64,000 bases of DNA from Brachycybe producta (taxonomy: Eukaryota > Arthropoda > Diplopoda > Playtdesmida > Andrognathidae), in the NCBI GenBank assembly GCA_036925085.1, contig JAUPFP010000025.1, positions 558,001 to 622,000 of the forward strand. Reading direction: 5' to 3'. The position numbers and the translations under genes are program-made. Each line of letters opens with the position of its first letter. The first letter of the stretch is position 1. The notes beneath the pieces were generated by a model. That model had not been told where the DNA came from, made no database searches, and worked only from the letters and a program-made list of their open reading frames with translations. Below are positions 49,091 through 59,500 of the stretch, one piece after another.

Positions 49091-49194
49091 TGAAAAAAAA
49101 AAAGAAAGTCATTACAAATTACAAACAACCATTTGATTAATAATAATAATAATTGATTTTCTTTTTTTGAAAAAAAATGAAACACCCTAAATAT

Positions 49195-52100
49195 TTAGAA
49201 TACAAAGAAATAGAGAACGAAAACACAGAATACAACGCAACCAGCTGCGATTTTTGCATAAGTCGAACGTAGATTCAAGTAATGAGCATCTTTCTTGTAT
49301 TTCTGCGAAAGAACCGAAAGATTTGACGCTTTGTTGTCCAACACTAAAAAAAAGGTAAAGAAAACGATAACAAAATCACGATTATTAAAAGTTTCAGAAG
49401 AGCCAACTACTAAGGAAAAACTTGAAAGTGTTTTAGAAACTAGAATGGGTAGCTTGCATGTTTTCGATATCTTTCAAAATAAACTTATTAAAAAATATTG
49501 TCGGTTTAAAGTTGGGATCATTTTCTAAACTGACATAAAAAGTTTAATTTGAAAGATATCAACATGAAAAATAACCTTAAGTGATTGAACCACCCCTTCT
49601 AGTTTCTAAAACACTTTCAATTTCTTCATTAAGATGTTTTATGAACAGCTGATTAATGAAACTCTGGAGTAAAACTAAGGAGAAATTGAAAGTATTTTAG
49701 AAACTAGAAGAGTAATTAAATCACTTAAGTGATTTTCATGATGATATATTGAAAAATAAACTTTTTATGGCAATTTCAAAGTCCTTCATTTCCGTTTTCC
49801 CCTTCAAATTGGGCCAAAAAAAAAAGTAAAAAAATAATCTAATGTCTGAAAAATTAAACATTTCGACATTTTTAAATTTAATATTAAAAGTTTTATTTTA
49901 AAAGATAGCTTAAGAGATTAAGCTACATTTCTAGTTTCTAAAACACTCAAATTTATCTTTAATTTTCTTCCTGAAAATCAGAGTTCGAGGCGCATTCACA
50001 CTTTAAACAATTTAACGCAAAGAATTTCATATAAATTCTCGATTAACCGGAAATAGCGGCTCCTCGCTGTAAAACATCATCGATGTTTTGAACCATAATC
50101 CTTTGAACGTCCTGTAATTCTGAATTAATTGTCGATAGGTGAACTCTTCCTCTGGAATCCATCACTCTTTTCTTCGCTTTCTGAATGTATGTGTCTAGAA
50201 AAAACAACAACAACAACAAAAAAACGGGTTTTAATCTTGAAAGGTTCGTAAACTTTTATTCTTATAAAAAAAAACAACAAACCGAACTCGATGAAAATGT
50301 AAGGTCTCGATACCGTGACCACTTTACGTCCGTGCTGAGAATTGAATTCAGTCTGTAGGTCTTCCAAATACGAATACGCAAGACGTTTCGAAAAAGCTTT
50401 GTCGCATAAAACCAAATAGCAAACTCCATTTTCAATCAGATAACTTTTTGTTTTAAGAAGAAGCAAAAAAAAAAAAAGAAAATCATTGGCCCGTTTTTTA
50501 TGTGTTTCAACTGGTTACTATTTCGCTTACTGAAACATATAAGGTCCCGTCTCGATACTACATCTGTCCGGAGATTGATTATTTAGCTTACGAAATAATA
50601 GTTTTGCTTGGTTCTGATATTCCATGTAATCTTTTTCGGACTAGAAAAAAACAAAGCAAAAATTATATTTCTTGTTTGATGGATCGAGATTCGATTCAAA
50701 AACGGGTATCATATAGGAATTTTAGTCTGAAGTCACTTAAAAGACGATCAACAAGCCTCTCGGAACGTTCTACAGTCCTCTCAGAATGTTCACGAGGCCT
50801 CCAAGATCGTCTACTATCCCTTCAGAACCTTTACAATCCACTCTAAAAGAGTTTACTGACTGGGTGAATATTAGTTCCTGTAGAACGTTTACATCAACCC
50901 CCCCCCCCCCAATACGTCCACAATACTCAGAATTAACGTCTGCAATACTCTCAAGACGTGCAAAAGACTTCCAGAACGTCTACTGTCTTTCTCTGGACGT
51001 CCACATTCCTCGTAGAATGTCTACAATCCCCTTAAGAAGTTCATAAACTGGAATGAACACCTTACATTCCTCTTTGAACGTTCACAGTTCAACAAGAAGT
51101 CCACAACATTCTCAGAATGTCTCCAATATTCTCAAGAAGTCCACAAACTGGTGTGAACACCAACAGTCTCCTCAAAACGTTTACAGTTCCACAAGACTCT
51201 TAGAATGTCTACAATATTCTCAAGACGTTTACAAAGACACTCAGAACGTCCACAACTCTCTTAAAAGGTTTCTGGACTTGTATGAACGTCTCCAGTCCCT
51301 TCAGAACGTTTACAGTTTTGCTAGAAGTTCTCGAGACTCAAAACGTCTACAGTCCTCTAAGAACATTTACAATACTTTCAAGGCGTTCACAAGACACTCG
51401 GAACGTCTACAGTCCTCTCAGAACGTTCACAACTCTCTTAAAAGGTTCCCGGACTGGTGTGAACATCTCCAGTGAGTCCAGTCCCTTCAGAACGATTACA
51501 GTTTTGCAAGATTCTTGAGACTCTCAGAACGTATAAAGTCATCTCAGAACACTTATAATACTTTCAAGACGTTCACAAGATACTTGGAACGTCTACAGTT
51601 CTCTCAGAACGTCCACAACTCTTAAAAGGTTCCCGGACTGGTGTGAACATCTCCAGTCCCTTAAGAACGTTTACAGTTTTGCAAGACGATTCTTGAGTCT
51701 CTCCGAACGTCTACAATACTTCCAGGATGTTAACAAGACTCTCAGAACGCCTACAGTCCTCTCAGAACGCCTACAGTCCTCTCAGAACGCCTACAGTCCT
51801 CTCAGAGCGTCTACAGTCCTCTCAGAGCGTCTACAGTCCTCTCAGAGCGTCTACAATTATTTCTCTCCGCCCTTAGAAAGTTCCCGAGACTGGTGTGAAC
51901 ATCTCTAGTCCCCTTAAGAAGTTCACAAATATTCGGACCGTCGACAGTTCCCTCGGGCCGTTCAGTTCGTTCGCGGAACGTTTACACACCTCAAAGGTTC
52001 TGTAGGGCATGTAAACGTTTAGAGAACGTCCACGTATTATAGGTATCCACATTCCCCCCCTTAGAACTTTTAATGTAACTCCTTTGAACGTCTATAAATG

Positions 52101-52240
52101 TAAACAATCCCGTTTTGCAATGTAATTCCCATAGATTCCCCCTTTAAAATAATGTTATTTTTAACCTGTTCGTTCTCCTGTACAGAAGCAGCTAATGGTA
52201 AACCATCGGCTACTCTGGCTATCATTGTTGTTAGAACCAT
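49195..52240 (-). CDS. SEC22: SEC22, ER-Golgi R-SNARE
   Basis: Longin-type R-SNARE for vesicle fusion between ER and Golgi, anchored by a C-terminal membrane segment. Exons on -: 52240-52166, 50640-50531, 50443-50283, 50194-50048, 49343-49195. All borders are GT-AG and the joined length is 642 bp, giving 213 residues (human SEC22B 215). Exon 1 codes [20 protein letters not shown]. Residues 1-115 form the longin domain ([28 protein letters not shown]). The SNARE motif spans about 134-190 with the zero-layer Arg159 in VLQRGAAIS. The tail anchor is about 196-213 and ends VLYFFVF with no lumenal residues beyond it. Intron 1 (1525 bp) is mostly a 20-bp minisatellite; intron 4 holds two family A elements. 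Exon 2 lies under unrelated + strand frames. Identification is firm. Confidence 0.95.
49418..49955. mobile_element. Two family A elements in SEC22 intron 4
   Basis: Copies at about 49418-49622 and 49680-49955, with GTTTTAGAAACTAGAATGGG or AAGAGTAATT at the left, TTTCGATATCTTTCAAAATA inside and CCTTCTAGTTTCTAAAACAC or CATTTCTAGTTTCTAAAACA at the right. Confidence 0.7.
50745..51990. repeat. 20-bp-period minisatellite filling SEC22 intron 1
   Basis: Unit CTCAGAACGTCTACAGTCCT (20 bp) and variants (CTTCAGAACGTTTACAGTTT, TCAAGACGTTCACAAGACAC), about 60 units. Units at 51739-51855 are in perfect 20-bp register. A higher-order block containing TTCCCGGACTGGTGTGAACA recurs at about 51265, 51444, 51624 and 51872, so larger segments of about 180-250 bp were also duplicated. 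Several overlapping + strand frames of 70-140 codons are artefacts. Confidence 0.9.
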
Positions 52241-53211
52241 ATTTTGTTCTAATTGTTATTAACTTATTTAAATAAGATGAAAAACCACAAATATTAACGA
52301 AAACAGAAACGAAATTAATGACGAGCAGTTGATATTAAAAAAATAACATGTGTTTATATCGGATGACGTGTAAGTCAATGATTAGCCGGTGGTCAATACC
52401 ACCAGAAACGTCCAAAATAACGCTTTTTACTTATGATCGAGTCTAATGTTTGATAAAAAATAACGAAATATGGAAGTCAATACAGCCTAAAAGATTGTTT
52501 TTATTGAAAAATTCTGAATTTATTCGCTAAAAATCTCAGAAAATAAATTCAAGAAGAAATTAATGATAGTACTATCGATACGAAATATCGATATCTAGTC
52601 GGTCGATATTGCTACATATTTATGGAAGCTCATTTGGGATATATATTAACTTTTTTTTACATATCTATATAATATTGATCAACGTATCAATAATATTGGA
52701 ACATTTTCAAATATTATTAGGCAGTAAATCATTAGTATTTAAGTGTTAAATCAATCGTATTGAAGAGAAACGGTGAGAAAGTTGTTCCTAACGGGCTTCC
52801 ATGCCGTATCGATTTCTCAACAATATTGCATTTATTGTTGTATCGATAAATAATGTAAAACTATTATCATTCTTGGGGGACGACATAAAAGAAAAGTATG
52901 TGAGATTCACTAAGATTCACCGAGATTCATAGCAGAGCGTATGTATGGCAAGCCGTTTTAATTTTTTATCTGCGTTTTACTGGACAGCCAGAACAAAATT
53001 GAATTCTGAAAATCCAGTAAATACGCGGATTAAAAATTAAAACAAGCTTGTCATTCTTTACGAAATCTACCCAACCTGTGTCGTTCCCCTTGTCATTACA
53101 ATTTACAAGAAATGACAATGGTTAGCTCGGAGTGCTCATTTCTCATATAGATGTATACTGTTTTGAACACTCGGAGTTAGACCTGTGTGATGATATGGAA
53201 ACACATGGTTT
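52241..53211. other. SEC22 upstream region
   Basis: No gene. TATCGATA-type words cluster at 52560-52860 (GTACTATCGATACGAAATAT, ATATCGATATC, GTATCGATAAATAA). SEC22 promoter elements could not be singled out. Confidence 0.4.
52950..53049. mobile_element. Short foldback element (family J)
   Basis: AAGCCGTTTTAATTTTTTAT and TGCGTTTTACTGGA at the left are mirrored by TCCAGTAAATACGCGGATTA and AAAATTAAAACAAGCTT at the right. 100 bp, loop of about 28 bp, no coding. Confidence 0.65.
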
Positions 53212-53260
53212 TCCATTACGTCACTTCCGTCGTATGGAAGACGAAATAGGGGAACCACGT
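53212..53260 (+). promoter_or_regulatory. Possible promoter and first exon between SEC22 and SEC16
   Basis: TTACGTCACTTCCG joins a CRE-like TACGTCA to an ETS-type ACTTCCG site. It is followed by an ATG at 53234 and a strong donor (CCAC/GTAAGC) at 53259. This could be a 5' leader exon for SEC16, 3.3 kb upstream, or a cryptic element. The short frame MEDEIGEP does not join in frame to SEC16 exon 1, so it would be non-coding or an upstream frame. Confidence 0.3.
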
Positions 53261-53841
53261 AAGCGTGTTTTTATCCCCGGCCTCTATTGATTTCAATGGC
53301 TGTCGTTTTTTTTTTCTGCTTGTTTTTCACTTCTTAGTTTATTTTAACGTAAGTACAAAGCTGTTGCTCGATATAATCATTGCAAATTGAGTTTCTGTTG
53401 CCGATTATAATAACATGAATGAATTAACAAGCTGAAAATGTCTTATTTCTTGCGCTGAAAACGCTTCTTGTTATTAAACCCCCCCCCCCCCCCCCCCTCT
53501 CCCTCCATATGTTTAACGTAATTACGGTTTTCTTGTTACGTAAAAACCCGATTTATTGATTTATATCAATGTATTTCACAACTTGGACTTTGATGTTTTA
53601 TGATTTTTTTTTAGTTTAGTTTATGTGTTTGAAGTGAAATTTAGCAAATTATTTCTGTAACCGGAAGTTAGAAATTGACTTGGAAAAACCACGTAAAGGG
53701 ACACTTGATTTCGTCACTTTTCAGGGTTAGTGGGTCAACCGTCATGGAAATCTACTAAAGTCTACACAATTTTCGTACATTTCAGCTTTAGTTTTTGAAA
53801 GGTTTTTTTTTATTGATTACTGTGTTTATTGCTGGTTTTTA
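53261..53841. other. Intergenic spacer
   Basis: A C-run of about 17 bp at 53480-53497; otherwise AT-rich with no frame of note. Confidence 0.45.
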
Positions 53842-54162
53842 CGGAGCCCTGTTGAGGACATTGAAATAAATAAATTTGACTCGGACTCTTTGAAAATCTC
53901 GACTGACTGTCTCGAGATCTCGACTGACTGTCTCGAGATCTCGAATTACGCTTCAAATCACTGTATACATCTGCAGAAGTTAAGTACCTAACCTAACCTA
54001 ACAGTACTTAACTTCTGCAGATGTTTACAGTGATTTGAAGCGTAAGTCTAGAATATAAGTCGAGATCTCGAGACAGTAAGTCGAGATCTCGAGACAGTCA
54101 GTCGAGATTTTGAAAGAGTCCGAGTCAAATTTATTTATTTCAATGTCCTCAACAGGGCTTCG
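53842..54162. mobile_element. 321-bp palindrome with (CCTAA)3 loop
   Basis: GAGCCCTGTTGAGGACATTG at the left is mirrored by CAATGTCCTCAACAGGGCTT at the right. The arms also hold AGTCGAGATCTCGAGACAGT units in tandem, and GATTTGAAGCG facing CGCTTCAAATC. The loop at about 53986-54002 is CCTAACCTAACCTAACA. Arms match nearly throughout. Confidence 0.8.
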
Positions 54163-54540
54163 TAGGTTTTCTATACATTACTGATTTTCTTTTTTTAGAT
54201 TTCTTGCTTATTTTTTTTTGCAAGTTTCTTACAGATTTCTGTTAAGTTTTTAATCATTTCTTAAGCAGTGTATCCACTTGTTGCATTTCTGCGTATCAAT
54301 GGATACAGCTAGCGTAGCGTTGTTCTTTATTAAAATATATGATACAAAGAAACGCAACAAACTCCCAATCGGTCATTTGTCGGGGGGGGGGGGGGGGGGG
54401 GTTTCCCTCGTCACATCAAAGAAATGATATGATACGCGGTGGAGTAAGTTACGACAGGACAGTATTTCGGCAGTTGAAATGAAACCAGATGAAACGGGGA
54501 CGTCCGCAATCTCGTATCGTGCATTTTGAAACGCAACGCA

Positions 54541-55389
54541 TTGATGATTTTTTTTAAAAAAAAAATCAATTAAATCAATTTTTTTTTTATTTAAATCAAG
54601 ATTTTTTTTTTATTTTTTTTCATTTATATGAAATATTAAATTTTTTTTATGACGATGTTTGCAAAAATGAATAATAACATTGCTAATTGTTAAGTTGTTA
54701 GTAAAATAATTGCAAAACAAGAAAAAAATGTTAATAAATATTCAAATTTCAAAATAATAAGTTTCAAGCACTTTTAATTTAACATTCTGAACATGTAAAC
54801 ACAAGCTTTGCATTGCAGCCTTTTCAGTTTCCAAAGCAGATCAGTGCCTCAGAGGTAAACTGTGTTAAGTCACTTTAAAAAAAAACACGATTTTTACATC
54901 TTCATAAGATGTAAAACTTAAGTTTTTTAAAACAGTTTGTCAAGTTCTATCAGCGGTAAACAGTGGTAAGTCCACAGTTTTACACATTGGCTGCTAGATG
55001 GTGGTATACCATGTTAAGTCCTATTCCTTCAATGAAGAGAAAAACTTTCAAATGACTCCACTGTAAAAATTTAGGTGACTTAACATGGTTTACCTCTGAG
55101 GTTCATAAATAGATTACTATTACTATTTACATCTACAGTATTTGTCCCTGATTTCCACCAGACAATTGGGGGATACTTCCTCAAGTATATCTTCCCGAAA
55201 AAAATACTGCATTAATGAAAGGACTACCACCGGACTTTATTTTATAAACATAAGAGAAAAAATGCCGGGAACTGTTTTATTTTTATTGTAGAATTTTAAT
55301 GTTTAAATAAATGTAAATTTTTTCTAAAAAAAATCATTTGATTTAAATCATGATTTAAATCAATGTGATTTAAATGACTTGCCACCCTG
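54541..55389. mobile_element. hAT-like remnant nested in the outer element
   Basis: The right end reads GATTTAAATGACTTGCCACCCTG, whose inverse begins CAGGGTGGCAAG, a common hAT terminus. ATTTAAATCA-type words occur at both sides (54565-54600 and 55335-55375), so the left end is present only in degraded form. On - the interior has RLQCKACVYMF-like coding traces near 54795-54830, perhaps a transposase leftover, but no frame is intact. Confidence 0.5.
54847..55101. mobile_element. 255-bp foldback element, innermost of the stack
   Basis: CCTCAGAGGTAAACTGTGTT and AAGTCACTTTA at the left are mirrored by TAGGTGACTTAACATGGTTT and ACCTCTGAGG at the right. Internal GGTAAACAGTGGTAAGTCC and GGTATACCATGTTAAGTCC repeat the terminal theme. 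Confidence 0.65.
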
Positions 55390-55614
55390 CCGTATCTGTA
55401 TCAGTGAATGATACGGGTAGGCCTACGTTTCGCAACGGTGATATGATACGCTAAACCGCAACAAGTGGATACAAGGCTTAATGTTTCTTGCAACTTTCTA
55501 CAAAGAAATTTGTAACTTTCTTGCAGTTTTTATTATTAATCGCTTTTAATTTAACTTCATAATTTGTTTGTTTTTGTCCACCGCCACCTTCTGAAATATT
55601 TGAAAATACAATTC

Positions 55615-55682
55615 ACACTGCACGAGGATTGGAACCCAATGGGCTGAGAGCCTGAGACACTAACCACTACACCAACAAGACA
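55615..55682 (-). pseudogene. Degenerate tRNA-Glu-like sequence or SINE head
   Basis: On -, TTGGTGTAGTGGTTAGTGTC matches a tRNA D-arm with A box, CTCTCAG resembles an anticodon loop with CTC (Glu), and GGGTTCCAATCC is close to a B box at the normal distance. Acceptor, anticodon and T stems do not pair properly, so it should not be functional. Confidence 0.4.
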
Positions 55683-55779
55683 AGAACATATTTTAGTTTA
55701 ATTTTTAGTCCTTTTTCATTAAAGCGAGTATCACAAAAAAAAAAACATGTTTTTTAAAATAATTTTTGGATAGTTTTCT

Positions 55780-56470
55780 AAAAAATGGTCTGCTTTTTTT
55801 TTTTTGCAGATTTTTCCAAGTTACTTTCATGTTCTGCAGGTTCTTGTAGATATCACTTGGTTATTTCCTTTTTCATTTTCTGGAAATTGTTTGACAGTTT
55901 TCTTGAAGATTTTTCTGCACTTTCTTACAGATTTCAGTGGATTATTTTTATTTCCTTTAGAATTTCTGTAAATAAGAAATTCTATACATTTTGAAAGTTC
56001 TATGAATTTTTCTGCAGATTTTTGCAAGTTACTTTACCCTACAGATTTCGGTGGATTATCTCTTATTTCATTTCGATTTCCGCAAATTTTCTCGAGATTT
56101 CTGAAAGTAACTAGTGGTTTTAGGCAAATTTTTGAAAGTTACTAATGTTTTTAAGCAAATTTTTGAAAGTTACTAATGATTTTAAGCAAATTTTTGAAAG
56201 TTACTAATGATTTTAAGCAAATTTTTGAAAGTTACTAATGATTTTAAGCAAATTTTTGAAAGTTACTAATGATTTTAAGCAAATTTTGAAAGTTACTAAT
56301 GATTTTAAGCAAATTTTTGAAAGTTACTAATGATTTTAAGCAAATTTTTTGAAAGTTACTAGTACTTTTATGCCGATTTTTCCAAGTAAACTTAAAATTT
56401 CTTTGAGTGTTTGCAAGTTTCTGATAGTATTATGACGAATTCTTAAAGCTTGTTGAAATATTTTTGTTTT
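55780..56470. repeat. Minisatellite upstream of SEC16, including a 31-bp array
   Basis: At 56105-56370 the 31-bp unit TTACTAATGATTTTAAGCAA then ATTTTTGAAAG is repeated about eight times, some copies perfect. The wider area 55780-56470 carries diverged forms (TTTGCAAGTTAC, GCAGATTTTT). Similar words flank the nested stack on its left (54190-54245), so the stack probably split an older array. Ends about 80-180 bp before the SEC16 start codon. Confidence 0.8.
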
Positions 56471-56549
56471 ATAGACGCGCTGATGTTTTAATTCTCTTCT
56501 TTTTTGATCTCATTTCAATAGTGAATACCACGTTTTTGTTCGATAAACA

Positions 56550-59500
56550 ATGCAACGAGGCAAGTTACTTGGTGCTCGACGTATTGAAACACCACCAGGA
56601 ACCTTCACTTCAGTTTCTAATCCTTCTTCTGCTCCTCCTTCATCAACCATGGCCTCAAATAACCAATCATGGTCTCAAGATGCCAACTACGGAGGAGTAA
56701 AACTGTACAATCCTAACGAAATGGCGCAACAGCAACCGTTAAACGTTTCGTATCAGCCGAACCAACAAGAAGTAGAACTTAAAAAACCGTTTTTGTGACC
56801 CATAAGGATCATTTCTTAGTTCTTTTTTGGTTAATTAGCAGAATCTTTGGCCGAATCAAGATCCGAACGTTGTCAATCAACGAGGATACGATCAGAATGC
56901 ATACAATTGGTCCAATGCGGCGGTTTCGACTTCTTCTTCGTCGTCTTTTGCTTCTCAACAGCACTACAACAGTCAACCGATGTACGAACAACAACAACAA
57001 CAGACCCCACAAGTGACCTGGAATGTTTCTCAAGACCAACAACAAGTAATTTAACCGTGTTATGATCGAATTTCAAGAAAAAAATTGTTAATTTCTTTTT
57101 TAGAAATTGTGGCTCGGAAGTTACTTTGGTTTTATCGAGGCTAAAATTACGTTTTCTTGGCTTTTTCTTTCTTCTAAAGGCTTCGATGTACAGTAGTTTC
57201 AACGATACGTGGAATTGGGGGACTGGAGATGAAAGTTCTGACGTTTCCGGTCAAAATAGTTTTGAATCTCAGGTGAATCAACAACCTAGAGAAGTTCCCG
57301 ATGGTCACGATCAAGGATTCACTGGATATCAAGGCTGGAACTCGGGACAACAACAACAACAAACGTCTTACGTTTGGCCGGGAGGAATTCAAACGTCGTC
57401 GGATTCAGAATCGGTCGTAACTTCGTCTGTCGTATCGCAGAACTCAAACGCGTGGAATCAAAGTCACGTAACGAGTAGCCAAGTTTCTTTTACAAGTTTA
57501 GCTGCTCACGAAACGAACGGAGAAACTTCGATCGTCGATCGAAACGAAGTTAACGGGAACGGAATCGAGTTACGAACGGAAGTTGTCGGAAGTGTTGCGA
57601 GTGCAAATGTAGCTGACGGAGTCGCGGCACGTGACGAATATGTTGATGATAACACTGTTTCGACGTTCTTCAGTCGGACGTCCGAGGAAAGGGAACCGGT
57701 TACGATGTCCGAGAGTGATGTTTCACGTTCGAATCGATCCGAAGTGGATACCGAAGGTGCTATTGATCAGCATAACATTCCCACTTTCACCGGGGAACAA
57801 CCGTTCAGTGTTTGGAATCATGTTCCGTATATTAGAGCCGATTCTTGTATCAGTAATTCGAGCCTTATGACTTATAACCGATCTGTAGCAGGTTCGCAAG
57901 AGTTGCTTAGCGGCTCGTTTTACGGTGACGAATCGACAAGTTTGGTTTCGCTCAGTGGTTTATCGCAGGCTGTAGAAGATTTACATCTTTCGTCTCGTAG
58001 TCACCCACATCTGAATCAGTTGAAACATCCGCTTCATCAATCATATCCTCAGAATCGTTTGTTGGATCACATCGGTGATTCTTCGGAAGTTTGTGAATCG
58101 TTACCGATTCTTGCCGATAGGAAAATGGTTTCTGCTTCCGTTTCGCCTTCGAAACTCGTTCGTAGGTTGTCGGTGCCGAATGCTTTGATTTCAGCCAATA
58201 AGGAAGTTGTTAAAGAGGTGAAAGATGAGACTTCGAATGTCGACGAGGACGAAGAGAGTGCGACGAACGTGGAGGTTTTGCCTTCGGTTGCTCAAGAGAC
58301 AGCTTTGGAGAGTTCGAGGTTTGTATTTCTTGAAATTCTTTGTAAATCGAAATGGCCGTAGCCTCGGTCGTAACATGAAAAAGTTTATTTTTTAAAATAT
58401 ATCATTGGGAAAATAACCTCATTCAGTTGTTCTTCTAGTTTTTTAAAAAAACTATGCCGTTTTGATAAGTGGCAATTGCATAATTTTAAAAGAAACTTGA
58501 AATTGTTTTAGAAACTAGAAGGGTAGCTCAATCACTTATGGGTAATTTCATGTTGATATCTTTTAAAGTAAACTTTTTATGTCAGTTTGAAAATGATCTC
58601 ACTTTAAGCAGGCGATTTTTTATATTTGTTTCTATAAAAAGTTTATTTTGAAAGATATTAACATGAAAATACCCTTAAGGGATTGAGCTACCCTTCTAGT
58701 TTCTAAAACACTTTAAAGTTTCGTAATTTCGCTTCCGAAAGACAGAATAATCTGAGTTTAAGTTCTTTGTTTTCATACTGTTTACAAAAAGCTCGGTTCC
58801 GTTAGCGGAGAATGCGGAAATTATCGATTCGAAAGCGAAACTAACGTCCGAACTTTGGTCTCACGAGAATTCGGCGTTTCAGCCATTACCGTCACGAACT
58901 TCTTCGACCGTATTTCAGCAGGAGATTCCGGATGGAGTTGAATCCGCTTCGGAACAGCCGATTAATAACGATATCGACGTACCTCTTACGACGGAAGGCG
59001 CCAACTTGGAGACTGTTCCCGATAACGTAGAACGACCACTCGATACTGATCTCTCAGAAGACGGAAAGGTTAGTAATGGATTCAGTTTTTTAAATTAGAA
59101 GTTTGCTTTTGTGCTTTGTGATGTTTTTGTTGTTTTTGTTTGGTTTTCGGGTTTTTTTTTCTATTTTTTTTGGTTATTCCTTGGTACTTTCAGTCAACTT
59201 TGATTCCCACTCGGTCCACTTTGCACTCAATTGTCGCACGGCAGCGTACTCGCGATATTATCGGGGGTTCGCCAAGCACAGCTCTTTGGGAAAATCCCGA
59301 TCTTGTTTCTGTTGTAAGTTTGTTGTTTTATTTTTTGAGTTTTGTTTGTTCTTTTTTTTTGTGCTTTTTGTATTGAAAAGGGCTTCGAAAGGCTCGAAAC
59401 TTGTTTCGAGCAAACTTATTTCCAAGTTATATTCGTAGAGGTAGCTCTGCTAAGAGCTCTACATACAACCAATAAATAGCGCTACTTTGACTAAGAGCTA

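Larger units (their letters stand above)
54265..55477. mobile_element. Outer element of a nested stack, TTAA-flanked
   Basis: Ends GCAGTGTATCCACTTGTTGC and the inverse of GCCTTGTATCCACTTGTTGC, directly flanked by TTAA at 54261-54264 and 55478-55481, as in piggyBac-type insertions. Subterminal GCGTATCA and TGATATGATACGC are inverses too. The original element was about 365 bp; an 850-bp insertion enlarges it. A long G-run lies at about 54384-54402. Confidence 0.7.

Noticed and set aside
50502..50846. 114-codon + strand frame
   Set aside because: It overlaps SEC22 exon 2 on the opposite strand, which has conserved sequence and correct splice sites. The + frame is a shadow continuing into the minisatellite.
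50786..51908. Several 70-140-codon frames on + inside SEC22 intron 1
   Set aside because: All are readings of the 20-bp minisatellite in different frames; the true genes here are SEC22 exons on -.
50745..51990. CRISPR-like regular repeats
   Set aside because: No unique spacers: units are contiguous 20-bp repeats in a eukaryotic intron. A minisatellite.
57174..57392. Frames antisense to SEC16 exon 3 and others at 56809, 56873, 60544, 61022 and 61036
   Set aside because: Shadows of coding exons whose base composition keeps the opposite strand open.
59103..59438. 111- and 78-codon frames on +
   Set aside because: They overlap SEC16 exon 5 (59194-59313) and its introns. Only the exon, in its own frame, fits the spliced SEC16 product.
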